Positions 7,951 to 19,999 of a stretch of 64,000 nucleotides of DNA are shown in pieces. The DNA is from Xanthomonas sacchari (GTDB taxonomy: Bacteria; Pseudomonadota; Gammaproteobacteria; Xanthomonadales; Xanthomonadaceae), in NCBI RefSeq assembly GCF_024266585.1, contig NZ_CP100647.1, positions 2,399,001 to 2,463,000 of the forward strand. Reading direction: 5' to 3'. The notes under the pieces were generated by a model. The model did not search any database. It was not told where the DNA came from and worked only from the letters and a program-made list of their open reading frames with translations. Each line of letters begins with the position of its first letter. The stretch's first letter is position 1. The translations under genes were made by a program, and so were the position numbers.

Positions 7951-8517
7951 ATGAAAGTTTCCAAGCGTCTGTTTTTCCTCGCGATCCTGGCCGCTGCCGG
8001 CACCGTCGGCAGTGCCTGGGCGGGGTCCTTGCTGAACCAGGACTACCGGCCGCTGGCCGGCAAGGACAAGGTGAACCTGAACAAGACCTACGGCGGCAAG
8101 GTGCTGCTGGTGGTCAACACCGCCAGCAAATGCGGCTACACCCCGCAGTACGACGGCCTGGAGAAGCTGCAGCAGCAGTACGCGGCGCAGGGCTTCAGCG
8201 TGCTCGGCTTCCCGTCCAACGACTTCAAGGGCCAAGAGCCGGGCTCGGAGAAGCAGATCCAGGAGTTCTGCACGCTCACCTACGGGGTCAAGTTCCCGAT
8301 GTTCGAGAAGGTGCATGTGATCGGCGACGACGCGACGCCGCTGTACAAGCAACTGACCCAGGCCACCGGCGTGGCGCCGGGCTGGAACTTCCACAAGTAT
8401 CTGATCGCCCGCGACGGGCGCGTGGTCGCGCAATTTCCGAGCAAGGTCGCGCCCGACGATCCGGCCTTGCGCAGCGCCATCGAACGCGAACTGAAAGCGC
8501 AGCTGGCGTCGCACTGA
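7951..8517 (+). CDS. Glutathione/thioredoxin peroxidase with signal peptide
   Basis: 188 residues. Signal peptide MKVSKRLFFLAILAAAGTVGSAWA indicates export to the periplasm. The peroxidase core has the active-site Cys61 in NTASKCGYTPQY, Gln95 after FPSNDFKGQ, and Trp-Asn in WNFHKYLI, the usual catalytic tetrad. It uses Cys, not selenocysteine; most bacterial members reduce peroxides with thioredoxin-like donors. Divergent from the YtrA operon with a shared upstream region, so it may respond to the same stress, but no second operator is seen on its side. Confidence 0.92.
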   Translation: MKVSKRLFFLAILAAAGTVGSAWAGSLLNQDYRPLAGKDKVNLNKTYGGKVLLVVNTASKCGYTPQYDGLEKLQQQYAAQGFSVLGFPSNDFKGQEPGSEKQIQEFCTLTYGVKFPMFEKVHVIGDDATPLYKQLTQATGVAPGWNFHKYLIARDGRVVAQFPSKVAPDDPALRSAIERELKAQLASH

Positions 8518-8612
8518 AAGCGGGTCAACATCTCGGCCGCGCGTGCGACAATGCGGCCTCCGCGCCACCCCGGCGCATCCAGTACACAGTTCACTTCCAG
8601 GGAAAGTAGCGA

Positions 8613-9563
8613 ATGAAGATGGGAATGCGCGGCGCCGTGGCGTCGCTGGTGGTGGGGATGGCGATGGTCGCCGGTCATGCGTCGGCGCAGGCGCCGGCGG
8701 CCGGCAGCACGGCGACGACGCTGAGCACGGAAAAGCAGAAGGTCAGCTACGCGATCGGCATGGATGTGGCGCGTTCGTTCGAGCCCATCGCCCAGGACAT
8801 CGATGTGGACGCGCTGCAGCGCGCGATCGAGAACGCCTTCAAGCAGGGCAAGCCGCTGCTGTCCGACGAGCAGACCCAGGCCACCGACGCCGCGCTGCGC
8901 ACGCAGCTGGCGGCGCGCAACGGCCAGCCGGTGCCGGGCATGGCGCCGGGCACGCAGCCGCCGCCGGTGTCCAAGGAGAACGTGGGCCTGATGCTGGGCG
9001 ACCGTGCGGTCGGTCCGTCGCTGGCGCGGATCCAGAACGACATCGACCTGCCGACGCTGATGGGCGCGGTGCGCACCGTGTTCGCCAAGGGCCAGACCGC
9101 GATGACCCAGGAGCAGGCGATGGCCACGCTGCAGGCGTTCGGCGCCGCCAAGCAGGCCGCCGTGGCGAACGAGAACAAGCAGAAGGGCAACGCCTTCCTG
9201 GCGCAGAACAAGAACCAGAAGGGCGTGATCACCACGCCGTCCGGCCTGCAGTACATGGTGCTGCGCGAGGGCAGCGGCCAGCGGCCGACGCCCACCAGCA
9301 AGGTGCGGGTGAACTACGAAGGCAAGCTGCTCGACGGCACCGTCTTCGACAGCTCCTACAAGAACGGCCAGCCGGCCGAGTTCTCCCTGAATCAGGTCGT
9401 GCCGGGCTGGAGCGAAGGCGTGGCGCTGATGCCGGTGGGCTCCAAGTACCGTTTCTGGATTCCTTCCAACCTGGGCTACGGCCCGCAGGGCACGCCGGGC
9501 GGCCCGATCGGCCCGGATGCGATGTTGACCTTCGACGTGGAACTGTTGGGCATCCTTCAATAA
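8613..9563 (+). CDS. FKBP-type peptidyl-prolyl isomerase, Mip/FkpA-like, with doubled N-terminal domain
   Basis: 316 residues. Signal peptide to about residue 25 (GHASA). The FKBP isomerase domain occupies ~205-316 (VRVNYEGKLLDGTVFDSS, then GWSEGVALMPVG). Before it are two similar stretches resembling the Mip dimerisation helix bundle: ~35-90 (KVSYAIGMDVARSF...DIDVDALQRAIENAF) and ~125-180 (NVGLMLGDRAVGPSL...DIDLPTLMGAVRTVF). Mip-like proteins usually have one. Periplasmic folding catalyst, and related Mip proteins act in virulence. It ends 15 bases before the UDP-glucose dehydrogenase gene. Confidence 0.92.
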   Translation: MKMGMRGAVASLVVGMAMVAGHASAQAPAAGSTATTLSTEKQKVSYAIGMDVARSFEPIAQDIDVDALQRAIENAFKQGKPLLSDEQTQATDAALRTQLAARNGQPVPGMAPGTQPPPVSKENVGLMLGDRAVGPSLARIQNDIDLPTLMGAVRTVFAKGQTAMTQEQAMATLQAFGAAKQAAVANENKQKGNAFLAQNKNQKGVITTPSGLQYMVLREGSGQRPTPTSKVRVNYEGKLLDGTVFDSSYKNGQPAEFSLNQVVPGWSEGVALMPVGSKYRFWIPSNLGYGPQGTPGGPIGPDAMLTFDVELLGILQ

Positions 9564-9578
9564 CCGAAAGGAGATTAC

Positions 9579-10925
9579 ATGCGCGTAGCGATATTCGGCA
9601 CCGGCTATGTCGGGCTCGTCACCGGAACCTGTCTGGCCGAAGTCGGCCACCATGTGGTGTGCGTGGACATCGACCAAGCCAAAGTGGATGGGCTCAACAA
9701 GGGCGTGGTCCCGATTTACGAGCCTGGCCTCTCGCCGATGGTCAAGGCCAATCACGCCGCACGGAGGCTGTTCTTCACCACCGATGCGGCCAGCGCCATC
9801 GCGCATGGGGATATCGTGTTTATCGCCGTCGGCACGCCGCCGGACGAGGACGGTAGCGCAGATCTGCAGTACGTGCTGGCGGTGGCTCGCACCATCGGTC
9901 AGCACATCCAGGGGCCGACCGTCGTGGTCAACAAGTCCACGGTCCCGGTCGGCACCGCCGACAAGGTGCGCGCGGCGATCGCCGCCGAGCTGGAGGCGCG
10001 CGGCGAGGCGATCGAGTTCGACGTGGTCTCCAACCCGGAGTTCCTGAAGGAAGGCGACGCGGTCGCCGACTGCATGCGTCCGGACCGCATCGTCATCGGC
10101 AGCAGCAAGTCCGGCTCGGCCGCGCGCCTGCGCCGCCTGTACGCGCCGTTCAACCGCAACCACGACCGCATCGTGGAAATGGACGTGCGCTCGGCCGAAC
10201 TGACCAAGTACGCGGCCAACGCGATGCTTGCGACCAAGATCAGTTTCATGAACGAGATCGCCAACATCGCCGAGCGGGTCGGCGCCGACGTGGAAAAGGT
10301 GCGCCAGGGCATCGGCTCGGATCCGCGCATCGGCTGGCACTTCATCTACCCGGGAGCCGGCTACGGCGGCTCGTGCTTCCCCAAGGACGTGCAGGCGCTG
10401 GCGCGTACCGCGCAGCAGTACGGCCATGCGCCCAGGCTGCTGGATGCGGTGGAAGCGGTCAACGAGGCGCAGAAGGGCCATCTGTACGAACTGATCCAGC
10501 GCCACTACGGTGCGGCGCAGTCGCTCAAGGGCAAGACCTTCGCGGTGTGGGGCCTGGCGTTCAAGCCCAACACCGACGACATGCGTGCCGCCTCCAGCCG
10601 CCGCCTGCTGGCGCAACTGTGGGAAGCGGGCGCGACGGTCCGCGCCTACGATCCGGAGGCGACCGACGAAGCCAAGCGCATCTTCGGCGAGCGCGCCGAC
10701 CTGCACTTCTGCAGCGATGCCTTCGACGCGCTGGAAGGCGCCGACGCGCTGGCGGTGGTCACCGAATGGAAGCAGTTCCGCAGCCCGGACTTCACCCGCA
10801 TGAAGGAACTGATCGGCGATGCGGTGGTGTTCGACGGCCGCAATCTCTACGATCCGCAGGAAATCGAGAGCTTCGGCCTGGCGTATTACGGCATCGGTCG
10901 CGGACGTTCGATCCATGCAGCATGA
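9579..10925 (+). CDS. ugd: UDP-glucose 6-dehydrogenase
   Basis: 448 residues, the expected size. NAD-binding motif [19 protein letters not shown] is at the N-terminus. The catalytic Cys266 is in [16 protein letters not shown], and the C-terminal UDP-binding domain has [15 protein letters not shown]. Oxidises UDP-glucose twice with NAD+ to give UDP-glucuronate, a precursor of exopolysaccharide (xanthan) and lipopolysaccharide sugars. A GGAG site precedes the start. The slyX start lies inside its last codons, so the two are probably cotranscribed. Confidence 0.95.
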   Translation: MRVAIFGTGYVGLVTGTCLAEVGHHVVCVDIDQAKVDGLNKGVVPIYEPGLSPMVKANHAARRLFFTTDAASAIAHGDIVFIAVGTPPDEDGSADLQYVLAVARTIGQHIQGPTVVVNKSTVPVGTADKVRAAIAAELEARGEAIEFDVVSNPEFLKEGDAVADCMRPDRIVIGSSKSGSAARLRRLYAPFNRNHDRIVEMDVRSAELTKYAANAMLATKISFMNEIANIAERVGADVEKVRQGIGSDPRIGWHFIYPGAGYGGSCFPKDVQALARTAQQYGHAPRLLDAVEAVNEAQKGHLYELIQRHYGAAQSLKGKTFAVWGLAFKPNTDDMRAASSRRLLAQLWEAGATVRAYDPEATDEAKRIFGERADLHFCSDAFDALEGADALAVVTEWKQFRSPDFTRMKELIGDAVVFDGRNLYDPQEIESFGLAYYGIGRGRSIHAA

Positions 10926-11151
10926 TTTTTCCACCCAGGACCGGTTGCTGGAGAACCGCCTGATCGAGCTGGAAACGCGCCTCTCCTTCCAGGAGCAGGC
11001 GCTGGCGGAAATGAGCGATGCCCTGGCCGAGGCGCGTATCGAAAGCCAGCGCAACGCCGAACTGCTGCGCCACCTGCTCGAGGATCTGGGCAAGGTGCGC
11101 AGTACGCTCTACGCCGATCCGGCCGACGAACCGCCGCCGCCGCATTACTGA
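10915..11151 (+). CDS. slyX: SlyX-family protein
   Basis: 78 residues. A long amphipathic helix from about residue 8 to 65 ([20 protein letters not shown]...LLRHLLEDL) is followed by a Pro-rich end (DEPPPPHY), the SlyX pattern. Coiled-coil protein of unknown role. The start overlaps the last 11 bases of ugd, so translation is probably coupled to it. Confidence 0.88.
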   Translation: MQHDFSTQDRLLENRLIELETRLSFQEQALAEMSDALAEARIESQRNAELLRHLLEDLGKVRSTLYADPADEPPPPHY

Positions 11152-11178
11152 TCCCCCGAACCGACCGATGCCGTCCCG

Positions 11179-11880
11179 ATGAGCGATACCCTCCGCGAGC
11201 AGTTGCTGGGCCTGGGCTTCAAGCCTGCGCCGAAACCCGAACGCAAAGCCCCGCCTGCCGCGCCGCGGCCGCAGGGACGGCCGGGCCAGCGCCCGGCACC
11301 GGCCGGGGCGCGCGGCGAGCGCGCTCCCGCTGGCGCGCCCACGCCCGGCAAGCCGGGCGGCGGGCGTGGCCGCCCGCAGGGCAACGGCAAGCCGCACGGC
11401 AACGGCAAGCCGCAGGGCGCGGGTGGCCAGCCGGCGCGGCCGCCGCGCAGCCGCGAGGACATCGACCTGGCCAAGGCCTACGCGATCCGCGCCCAGCGCG
11501 AGAAGGACGAGCGCATCGAGGCGGAGCGGCAGAAGCAGGAAGAAGCGCGCCTGCGCCGCGAGGCGCGGGCCAAGCTCGACGAATTGCTCAAGGGCCAGGC
11601 GCTGAACCAGGCCGAGGCCGACATCGCCCGCCACTTCCCCTATGGCGGCAAGATCAAGCGCATCTACGTCACCGCCGACCAGCTCAAGGCGCTCAACGCC
11701 GGCGAACTGGGCGTGCTGCAGCAGAACGGCCGCTACCTGTTGGTGACCAAGGCGCTGCTGGACCAGGCCGAGGCGATCTTCCCGGCGGCGGTGGCGCTGC
11801 GGGTGGATCCGAACGCGCCGGCCGAGGAAGATCCCTACGCCGATCCCAAGTACCAGATCCCCGACGACCTGGTCTGGTAA
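11179..11880 (+). CDS. DUF2058 (YaiL-like) nucleoprotein
   Basis: 233 residues. The N-terminus MSDTLREQLLGLGFK is the DUF2058 signature. Residues ~15-90 form a low-complexity Pro/Gly/Ala/Arg tract (GNGKPHGNGKPQGAGG), basic and probably disordered. A charged coiled-coil helix follows (AYAIRAQREKDERIEAERQK), then the conserved C-terminal domain (YGGKIKRIYVTADQLKALNAG). YaiL-type proteins are annotated as polynucleotide-associated; the biochemical role is unknown. Confidence 0.87.
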   Translation: MSDTLREQLLGLGFKPAPKPERKAPPAAPRPQGRPGQRPAPAGARGERAPAGAPTPGKPGGGRGRPQGNGKPHGNGKPQGAGGQPARPPRSREDIDLAKAYAIRAQREKDERIEAERQKQEEARLRREARAKLDELLKGQALNQAEADIARHFPYGGKIKRIYVTADQLKALNAGELGVLQQNGRYLLVTKALLDQAEAIFPAAVALRVDPNAPAEEDPYADPKYQIPDDLVW

Positions 11881-11903
11881 GCGTGGCACTCCCAGGGACG
11901 GGT

Positions 11904-14021
11904 ATGCAGGACGCCGGGCGCCTGCGCACGCCGCCGCAAGCCGGCGGCGGCTACCTGCCGTACGTGGACGGGCTGCGCGCGATCGCGGTGCTGGCGGTGA
12001 TCGCCTACCACCTCGATCCGGCGTGGCTGCCGGGTGGCTTCACCGGCGTGGACATGTTCTTCGTGATCTCCGGCTTCGTGGTCAGCGCCTCGCTGCAACG
12101 CCTGCCGGCGGCCGGGCAGTTGGGCGTGTTCGTGCAGTTCTACGCGCGGCGCCTGCGCCGCATCGCGCCGGCGCTGGTGGTGTGCCTGCTGCTCACCGGC
12201 CTGGCCAGCGGGCTGTTCATTCCCGAGTCCTGGCTCAGCGAAACCAGCGCCAAGACCGGGCGCATGGCCTTCGTCGGCCTCAGCAACTGGGTGCTGGCCG
12301 CGACCGGCAACGATTACTTCTCGCCCAAGGCCGAGTTCAATCCGTACACCCACACCTGGTCGCTGGGCGTGGAAGAGCAGTTCTATCTGCTGTTCCCGCT
12401 GCTGTTCCTGGCCTGGAACCGCGGCGGCCGCGGCCGGCTGTGGTCGACGCTGCTGGTGGCGCTGGCCTCGGCCGCCTCGCTGGCGTTCGCCTGGCTGCGC
12501 AGCCGCGATGCCGGCGAGGCCGCGGCGGCGTTCTATCTGACCACCGCGCGGTTCTGGCAACTCGGCAGCGGCGTGCTGCTGTACCAGGTGCTGGCGCTGC
12601 GCGGCCGCTTCGACGCCGGTACCCAGGCGCCGCCGCCGGGCGCCTGGACCTGGCGCTCGCCGTTGCTGGCGCTGGCGCTGGGCGCGGTCGCGGTCGGCCT
12701 GTGGCGCGCGCGTCCGGGCCACTCGCCGTGGCCGGACGGCGTGTGGCCGGTGCTGGGCACGCTCGGCCTGCTGGCGCTGCTGCACGGTGCGCCGGCCGGC
12801 TGGACCCGCCGCGCGCTGGCGCACCGCGTGCCGGTGGCGATCGGCCGCGTGTCGTACTCGCTGTACCTGTGGCATTGGCCGGTGTTCGTGCTGTTCCGCT
12901 GGACCGTCGGCCTGGAATCGGCGCCGGCCAGGGCCGCCGCGCTGCTGCTGGTGGTCGGGCTGGCGCTGGCCTCGTACCGCTGGGTGGAGCTGCCGTGGCG
13001 GCACGGCCGCATCGGCCGCGCGCGGACGCCGGCGCGCACCATCGCGGCCGGGCTGGGGCTGGTGCTGCTCGCCGCCGGTACCCATGCGCTGCTGCAGAAC
13101 GCCCAGCGCTACTACGGGCTGAGCACGGTCAGCCGGCATCCGCTGGATTGGTACGCCTACGCCAAGGGCCTGCGCCGGGAGTTCCCGCAGTGCGCGCTGC
13201 AGACCAGCCAGGAGCCGGTGCAGGTGGGCAGCGCCAAGCTGTTCGCGCGCGGGGCCTGCACGCTGCACAACCGCGACGGCGGCCAGTTGTTCGTTGCCGG
13301 CGACTCGCATGCGCTGGCCTACAACGAACTGCTGCGGCGCTTCGCGCTGCAAAGCGGGGTGCCGGTGCGCCTGTACGGCGTCGGCGGTTGCCCGATCGTC
13401 GGGCTGCAGGCCTGGCAGGCGAGCAATCCCGGCTGCGAGGCCTACGAGCGCAGCACCCTGGCCGACGTCACCGCGCACGCGCGCGACGGCGATGTGCTGT
13501 TCCTGCCCGCCCTGCGGGTGCTGCGCCTGGCCGAGCAGGACCGCGTGTTCGACGAGAACGCGGTGATGGCCGAGCAAGAGGGCGCCGCGGCGCAGGCCGC
13601 GCGCGCGGCGGGCGAGGACGCGGCGGTGGCGCTGTTGCAGCCGTTGGCGCAACGCGGCGTGCGGATCGTTTTCGAGGCGCCCAAGCCGGTGCTGCGCGCG
13701 CCGCCGTATCGGTGTTCGGACTGGTTCAACCGCGGTAATCCGATCTGCGCGCACGGCATTTCGATCCCGCGCGCGACGATGGAGCGCTACCGCGCGCCGG
13801 TGTTGCAGAGCCTGCAGCGCATCGCCGCGCGCCTGCCGCATGCCTCGGTGTGGGACCCGTTGCCGCTGCTGTGCGATGCGCAGCAATGCACCGGCCGCCG
13901 CGACGGACGCCCGCTGTTCTTCGATGCCGATCACCTCAGCGGCTATGGCAACCGCGTGCTGCTGCCGGGCTTCACATCGCACTTCGCGGCGACCCAGGCA
14001 CACTCGCCGCCCGCGCCTTGA
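11904..14021 (+). CDS. Membrane acyltransferase (OafA/YrhL type) with C-terminal SGNH domain
   Basis: About 705 residues from ATG 11904; a GTG at 11883 is possible but lacks a good ribosome site, while AGGGACGG precedes the ATG. The N-terminal ~380 residues are an acyltransferase-3 membrane domain with ~10 helices (YLPYVDGLRAIAVLAVIAYH, then FTGVDMFFVISGF, THTWSLGVEEQFYL). The C-terminal ~320 residues form a periplasmic SGNH domain with GDSH in LFVAGDSHAL and the Asp-His pair in FFDADHLSGYGN. Such proteins O-acetylate LPS O-antigen or other glycans. It follows ugd, slyX and the DUF2058 gene, consistent with a surface polysaccharide role. Confidence 0.9.
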   Translation: MQDAGRLRTPPQAGGGYLPYVDGLRAIAVLAVIAYHLDPAWLPGGFTGVDMFFVISGFVVSASLQRLPAAGQLGVFVQFYARRLRRIAPALVVCLLLTGLASGLFIPESWLSETSAKTGRMAFVGLSNWVLAATGNDYFSPKAEFNPYTHTWSLGVEEQFYLLFPLLFLAWNRGGRGRLWSTLLVALASAASLAFAWLRSRDAGEAAAAFYLTTARFWQLGSGVLLYQVLALRGRFDAGTQAPPPGAWTWRSPLLALALGAVAVGLWRARPGHSPWPDGVWPVLGTLGLLALLHGAPAGWTRRALAHRVPVAIGRVSYSLYLWHWPVFVLFRWTVGLESAPARAAALLLVVGLALASYRWVELPWRHGRIGRARTPARTIAAGLGLVLLAAGTHALLQNAQRYYGLSTVSRHPLDWYAYAKGLRREFPQCALQTSQEPVQVGSAKLFARGACTLHNRDGGQLFVAGDSHALAYNELLRRFALQSGVPVRLYGVGGCPIVGLQAWQASNPGCEAYERSTLADVTAHARDGDVLFLPALRVLRLAEQDRVFDENAVMAEQEGAAAQAARAAGEDAAVALLQPLAQRGVRIVFEAPKPVLRAPPYRCSDWFNRGNPICAHGISIPRATMERYRAPVLQSLQRIAARLPHASVWDPLPLLCDAQQCTGRRDGRPLFFDADHLSGYGNRVLLPGFTSHFAATQAHSPPAP

Positions 14022-14061
14022 GGCGCAGCCCTTCATTTCCCGCAGCGCAAGGAGTTCGCGC

Positions 14062-14913
14062 ATGCTTGTTCCGTGTTCTACCGCGCCGCGTCCGTCGCCT
14101 CCATTGCGGCCGATGGAGGCCTCCGTCGCCAGCGGCTGCTGCCGACGCGGTGCGACTGTCCTGATGCGCGGCGCGCTGCTGCTGGCCGTCCAGGCCGGCA
14201 CCAGTGGGGTGGCGTGCGCCGAGGACGCGCCGGCGTTCGACCGGCCCGGCATCGGTTTCGCCTCAAGCACCCTGGAGCGCGGCCAGGTGGCCTGGGAGCA
14301 GGCGTTCTTCGATGGCAGCTACGACCGCGCCGGCGAGGTGCGCAGCACCGAGTACGTCGCCAACAGCCGGCTGCGGATCGGCCTGAGCGCGCGCACCGAG
14401 CTGCAGTTGGCGATCGACAGCCAGGTGTGGCAACGCGTGCGCGGCGGCGGGCAGGACCGGCGCGGGCACAGCGGCGGCGACGCCAGCCTCGGCCTGAAGC
14501 AGGCGCTGCCGAGCGCCAGCGACGGCTTCACCTGGGCGCTGCTCGGCAGCGCCAGCCTGCCGGTCGGGCGCGCGCCGTACGGCGATGCCGGCCACCGCTA
14601 CGACCTGGGCATGAGCGCCGGCTGGGACCTGCCGGAGGGGCGCAGCCTGGCGCTGTACGGCAACCTCAGCGATAGCGAGGATGGCTTCGGCTGGAGCGTC
14701 TCGCCGAGCTACACCTTCTATGCCGGCAATACGCTGAGCGCCTACGTCGAGGCCGGGATCGGCGGCGGCGAGGACGAGATGCGCGCGCTCGGCAGCGGCG
14801 TCACCTGGCTGTTCGCCGAGCGCGTGCAACTGGACCTGTCGGTGCTGCGCGGCCTGTCGGCGCAGACCCCGGACTGGCAGGGCGGCCTCGGCATTTCGGT
14901 GTTGCTGCGCTGA
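14062..14913 (+). CDS. Outer-membrane beta-barrel/transporter-like protein (MetA-phenol family type)
   Basis: 283 residues from ATG 14062, with AAGGAG at 14049-14054. The first ~50 residues are odd (Cys/Pro/Ser-rich, then a hydrophobic stretch MRGALLLAVQAG), and a start there would give a conventional signal peptide ending at ACA. The rest alternates polar and hydrophobic residues as in a 10-14-stranded barrel (RTELQLAIDSQVW, then LALYGNLSDSEDGFGWS) and ends in hydrophobic LGISVLLR. It resembles outer-membrane proteins annotated as putative MetA-pathway phenol transporters. Substrate unknown. Confidence 0.7.
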   Translation: MLVPCSTAPRPSPPLRPMEASVASGCCRRGATVLMRGALLLAVQAGTSGVACAEDAPAFDRPGIGFASSTLERGQVAWEQAFFDGSYDRAGEVRSTEYVANSRLRIGLSARTELQLAIDSQVWQRVRGGGQDRRGHSGGDASLGLKQALPSASDGFTWALLGSASLPVGRAPYGDAGHRYDLGMSAGWDLPEGRSLALYGNLSDSEDGFGWSVSPSYTFYAGNTLSAYVEAGIGGGEDEMRALGSGVTWLFAERVQLDLSVLRGLSAQTPDWQGGLGISVLLR

Positions 14914-14923
14914 GCCGACGCGC

Positions 14924-15841
14924 TCACTCGCTGGCGGCGCGCCCGTCGTTCGGCGGCAGCACCTCGGGCACGTGCGTGTCGTACTGGTGCAGCACTTCCG
15001 CGAACCCATGGCGCGGTTGCCAGCCCAGCGCGTCCAGCGCCCGCTGCGGTGAATAGACGCGGTCGATCCGTTCCGGCAGCGCCCAGCCGCGTTGCGCGAA
15101 TGCCGCCACCAGCGCCGGGGCGCGACGTTGCAGGACCGCCGGTGCCGCGCGGTGCAGTTCGGCGCAATCCTCGCGCTGGAACGGCGTGGTGCCGGAAATC
15201 ACGAACGTCGCGCTCGCCGGCCCGGCATGCCGCAACGCCGCGACGTGGGCCTCGGCGACGTCGCGCGCGTCGATGCCGCGATGCAGGCGGAATGCGGCCA
15301 TCACGTTGACCGGCTCCGGGAAGCAGCGCGACATGCGCAGGATGCGCACGCTCGGCCCGCCTTGTCCGGCGGCCTCGCACAGCAGCGCCTCGGCCTCCAG
15401 CTTGGTGTGGTGGTAGATGGTCTGCGGCTGTGGCGTCAGTGTCTCGTCGACCCAGGCGGCGGTGCCGTCGGGGCTGGCGGCGCTGCCATACAGCGCGGTG
15501 GTGCTGGTGAAGACGAGGCGGCGCACGCCGGCCGCCGCGGCGGCATCCAGCACGCGGCGCGTGCCGTCGACGTTGACCTGGCGGAAGCGCGCCGCCGGCA
15601 CGTGCGCGACATGCGGCGCATGCAGCGCGGCGGTGTGGATCACCGCGTCGGCGCCCTGCAGCGCCCGCGCCAGCAGCGCGGCATCGTCGAGGTCGCCGAC
15701 CCAGTCGGCGGTGGAGCAGGGCGTCCGGTCGAAGCCGCTGACGCGGTGCTCGCGCGCGAGCCGGATATGGATCGCGCGGCCGACCCGGCCGGCACTGCCG
15801 GTGACGACGATCTTCAGCGGCGACGCGATGGGCATGGGCAT
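14924..15841 (-). CDS. NAD(P)-dependent epimerase/dehydratase family protein
   Basis: About 305 residues. Rossmann motif KIVVTGSAGRVGRAI near the start; the YxxxK catalytic pair is in IYHHTKLEAEALL, preceded by FTSTTALYG with the catalytic Ser/Thr. Short-chain extended fold of the NAD-dependent sugar epimerase type. The start is uncertain: upstream Met codons in the same frame would add ~17 residues, and no ribosome site decides between them. Convergent with the beta-barrel gene at 14062-14913. Substrate unknown, probably a nucleotide sugar or small carbonyl compound. Confidence 0.82.
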   Translation of the reverse strand: MPMPIASPLKIVVTGSAGRVGRAIHIRLAREHRVSGFDRTPCSTADWVGDLDDAALLARALQGADAVIHTAALHAPHVAHVPAARFRQVNVDGTRRVLDAAAAAGVRRLVFTSTTALYGSAASPDGTAAWVDETLTPQPQTIYHHTKLEAEALLCEAAGQGGPSVRILRMSRCFPEPVNVMAAFRLHRGIDARDVAEAHVAALRHAGPASATFVISGTTPFQREDCAELHRAAPAVLQRRAPALVAAFAQRGWALPERIDRVYSPQRALDALGWQPRHGFAEVLHQYDTHVPEVLPPNDGRAASE

Positions 15842-15911
15842 TGGCGATGGCTCGAAGGCGGGTGGGGGGGCGATGTAGGCGATGCTGCGCACACCGGCGG
15901 CCGGTCCCGGC

Positions 15912-18674
<2,763 letters not shown>

Positions 18675-18773
18675 GATCAGCGTTCCGGAAACGGGGACGT
18701 GCAGGCGGGCACGCAGACGGCGATGCGCACGGTGGTACAGGCGGCGGGGGCGGGCGTACGCGGTACGGCCATC

Positions 18774-19925
18774 TCAGGCGGCCTGCGCCGATGCCGCCAG
18801 CGGCACGCGCGGCGGCAGCCCGCGCACCGCCTCGGCGATGGCGCGGATGTGCGCCGGGGTGGTGCCGCAGCAGCCGCCGACCAGGTTCAGCAGTCCGGAT
18901 GCGGCGAACTCGCGCAGCGTCGCGGCCATTTCCTCGGGGGTTTCGTCGTACTCGCCGAAGGCGTTGGGCAGGCCGGCGTTGGGGTGCGCGCTGACGTAGC
19001 CGTCGGCGATCCGTGCCAGGGTCTCCACGTGCGGCCGCAGGTCCTTGGCGCCGAGCGCGCAGTTCAGCCCGACCGACAGCGGCCGCCCGTGCGCGACCGA
19101 GGCGTAGAACGCCTCGGCGGTCTGCCCGGACAGGGTGCGGCCGGAGGCGTCGGTGATGGTGCCGGAGATCATCACCGGCAGGCGCCCGCCGCGCGCGTCG
19201 AACACCTCCTCGATCGCGTACAGCGCGGCCTTTGCGTTGAGCGTGTCGAAGATGGTCTCCACCATCAGCGTGTCGGCGCCGCCGTCGATCAGGCCGTCGA
19301 TGGCCTCGCGGTAGGTGGCGCGCAGTTCGTCGAAGCTGGTGTTGCGGAAGCCGGGGTCGTTGACGTCCGGGCTGATCGAGGCGGTGCGGCTGGTCGGGCC
19401 GAGCACGCCGATCACGAATCGAGGCTGGTCCGGCGTCAGTGCCTCGACCGCGTCGCAGCAGGCGCGCGCGACCTGCGCGCCGGCCTTGTTGAGCTCGTAG
19501 ACCAGGTGTTCCAGGTGGTAGTCGGCCTGGCTGATCGCCGTGGCGTTGAAGGTGTTGGTCTCGAGCAGGTCGGCACCGGCGTCGAGGTAGGCGCGATGGA
19601 TCTCGGCGATCACCTCCGGCCGGGTCAGCAGCAACAGGTCGTTGTTGCCTTTCAGGTCGTGGCCCTGCGGCGCGTGGTCGCAGCCGGGACCGTGCACGTG
19701 GCCGGCCTCCTGCGCGCTGTCGTAACCGTTGGCGAAACGCGCGCCGCGGTAGTCGTCCTCCTGCAGCCCATGGCGCTGGATCATCGTGCCCATCGCCCCG
19801 TCGATGATCAGGATGCGCTCGGACAGGGCCTGCAGCAGCGATTCGGCGCGCTGGGGGTGGAGCCATTGGGAGGCCGGGAGTGGGGAATGGGGAATGGGGA
19901 ATGGGGGAGGAGCGATGGTGCTCAT
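18774..19925 (-). CDS. metH: Methionine synthase, N-terminal homocysteine-binding module
   Basis: 383 residues. The homocysteine S-methyltransferase barrel carries [11 protein letters not shown] near residue 42, a zinc Cys in SVGLNCALG, and the Cys-Cys pair in GGCCGTTP near residue 355. The barrel is the first module of MetH, encoded here as its own gene. Starts at ATG 19923-19925 (AGGAGAT site) with a 4-base overlap with the regulator gene. Residues ~6-19 ([14 protein letters not shown]) are encoded by the repeat at 19874-19902, a lineage-specific extension. 99 bases separate it from the second metH gene, which probably shares its transcript. Confidence 0.94.
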   Translation of the reverse strand: MSTIAPPPFPIPHSPLPASQWLHPQRAESLLQALSERILIIDGAMGTMIQRHGLQEDDYRGARFANGYDSAQEAGHVHGPGCDHAPQGHDLKGNNDLLLLTRPEVIAEIHRAYLDAGADLLETNTFNATAISQADYHLEHLVYELNKAGAQVARACCDAVEALTPDQPRFVIGVLGPTSRTASISPDVNDPGFRNTSFDELRATYREAIDGLIDGGADTLMVETIFDTLNAKAALYAIEEVFDARGGRLPVMISGTITDASGRTLSGQTAEAFYASVAHGRPLSVGLNCALGAKDLRPHVETLARIADGYVSAHPNAGLPNAFGEYDETPEEMAATLREFAASGLLNLVGGCCGTTPAHIRAIAEAVRGLPPRVPLAASAQAA

Positions 19926-19999
19926 GCGACATCTCCTGCGGCCGCCTTGGCCTTGGCGGTTGCTTTTTCGATTCCCGATTCCCCAATCCCGATTCCCGG
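19874..19999. repeat. Inverted GGGAATCGGGAAT repeat pair straddling the sahR-metH junction
   Basis: Arms 19874-19902 and 19971-19999 match in inverted orientation at 25 of 29 positions. The first arm encodes the start of the metH module; the second encodes the extreme C-terminus of the regulator. The 68-base loop holds the stop/start overlap, the start codon and the ribosome site of metH. Confidence 0.85.

Noticed and set aside
8280-11093. Long minus-strand frame opposite FKBP isomerase and ugd
   Set aside because: Spans two genuine genes on the other strand and has no protein-like features.
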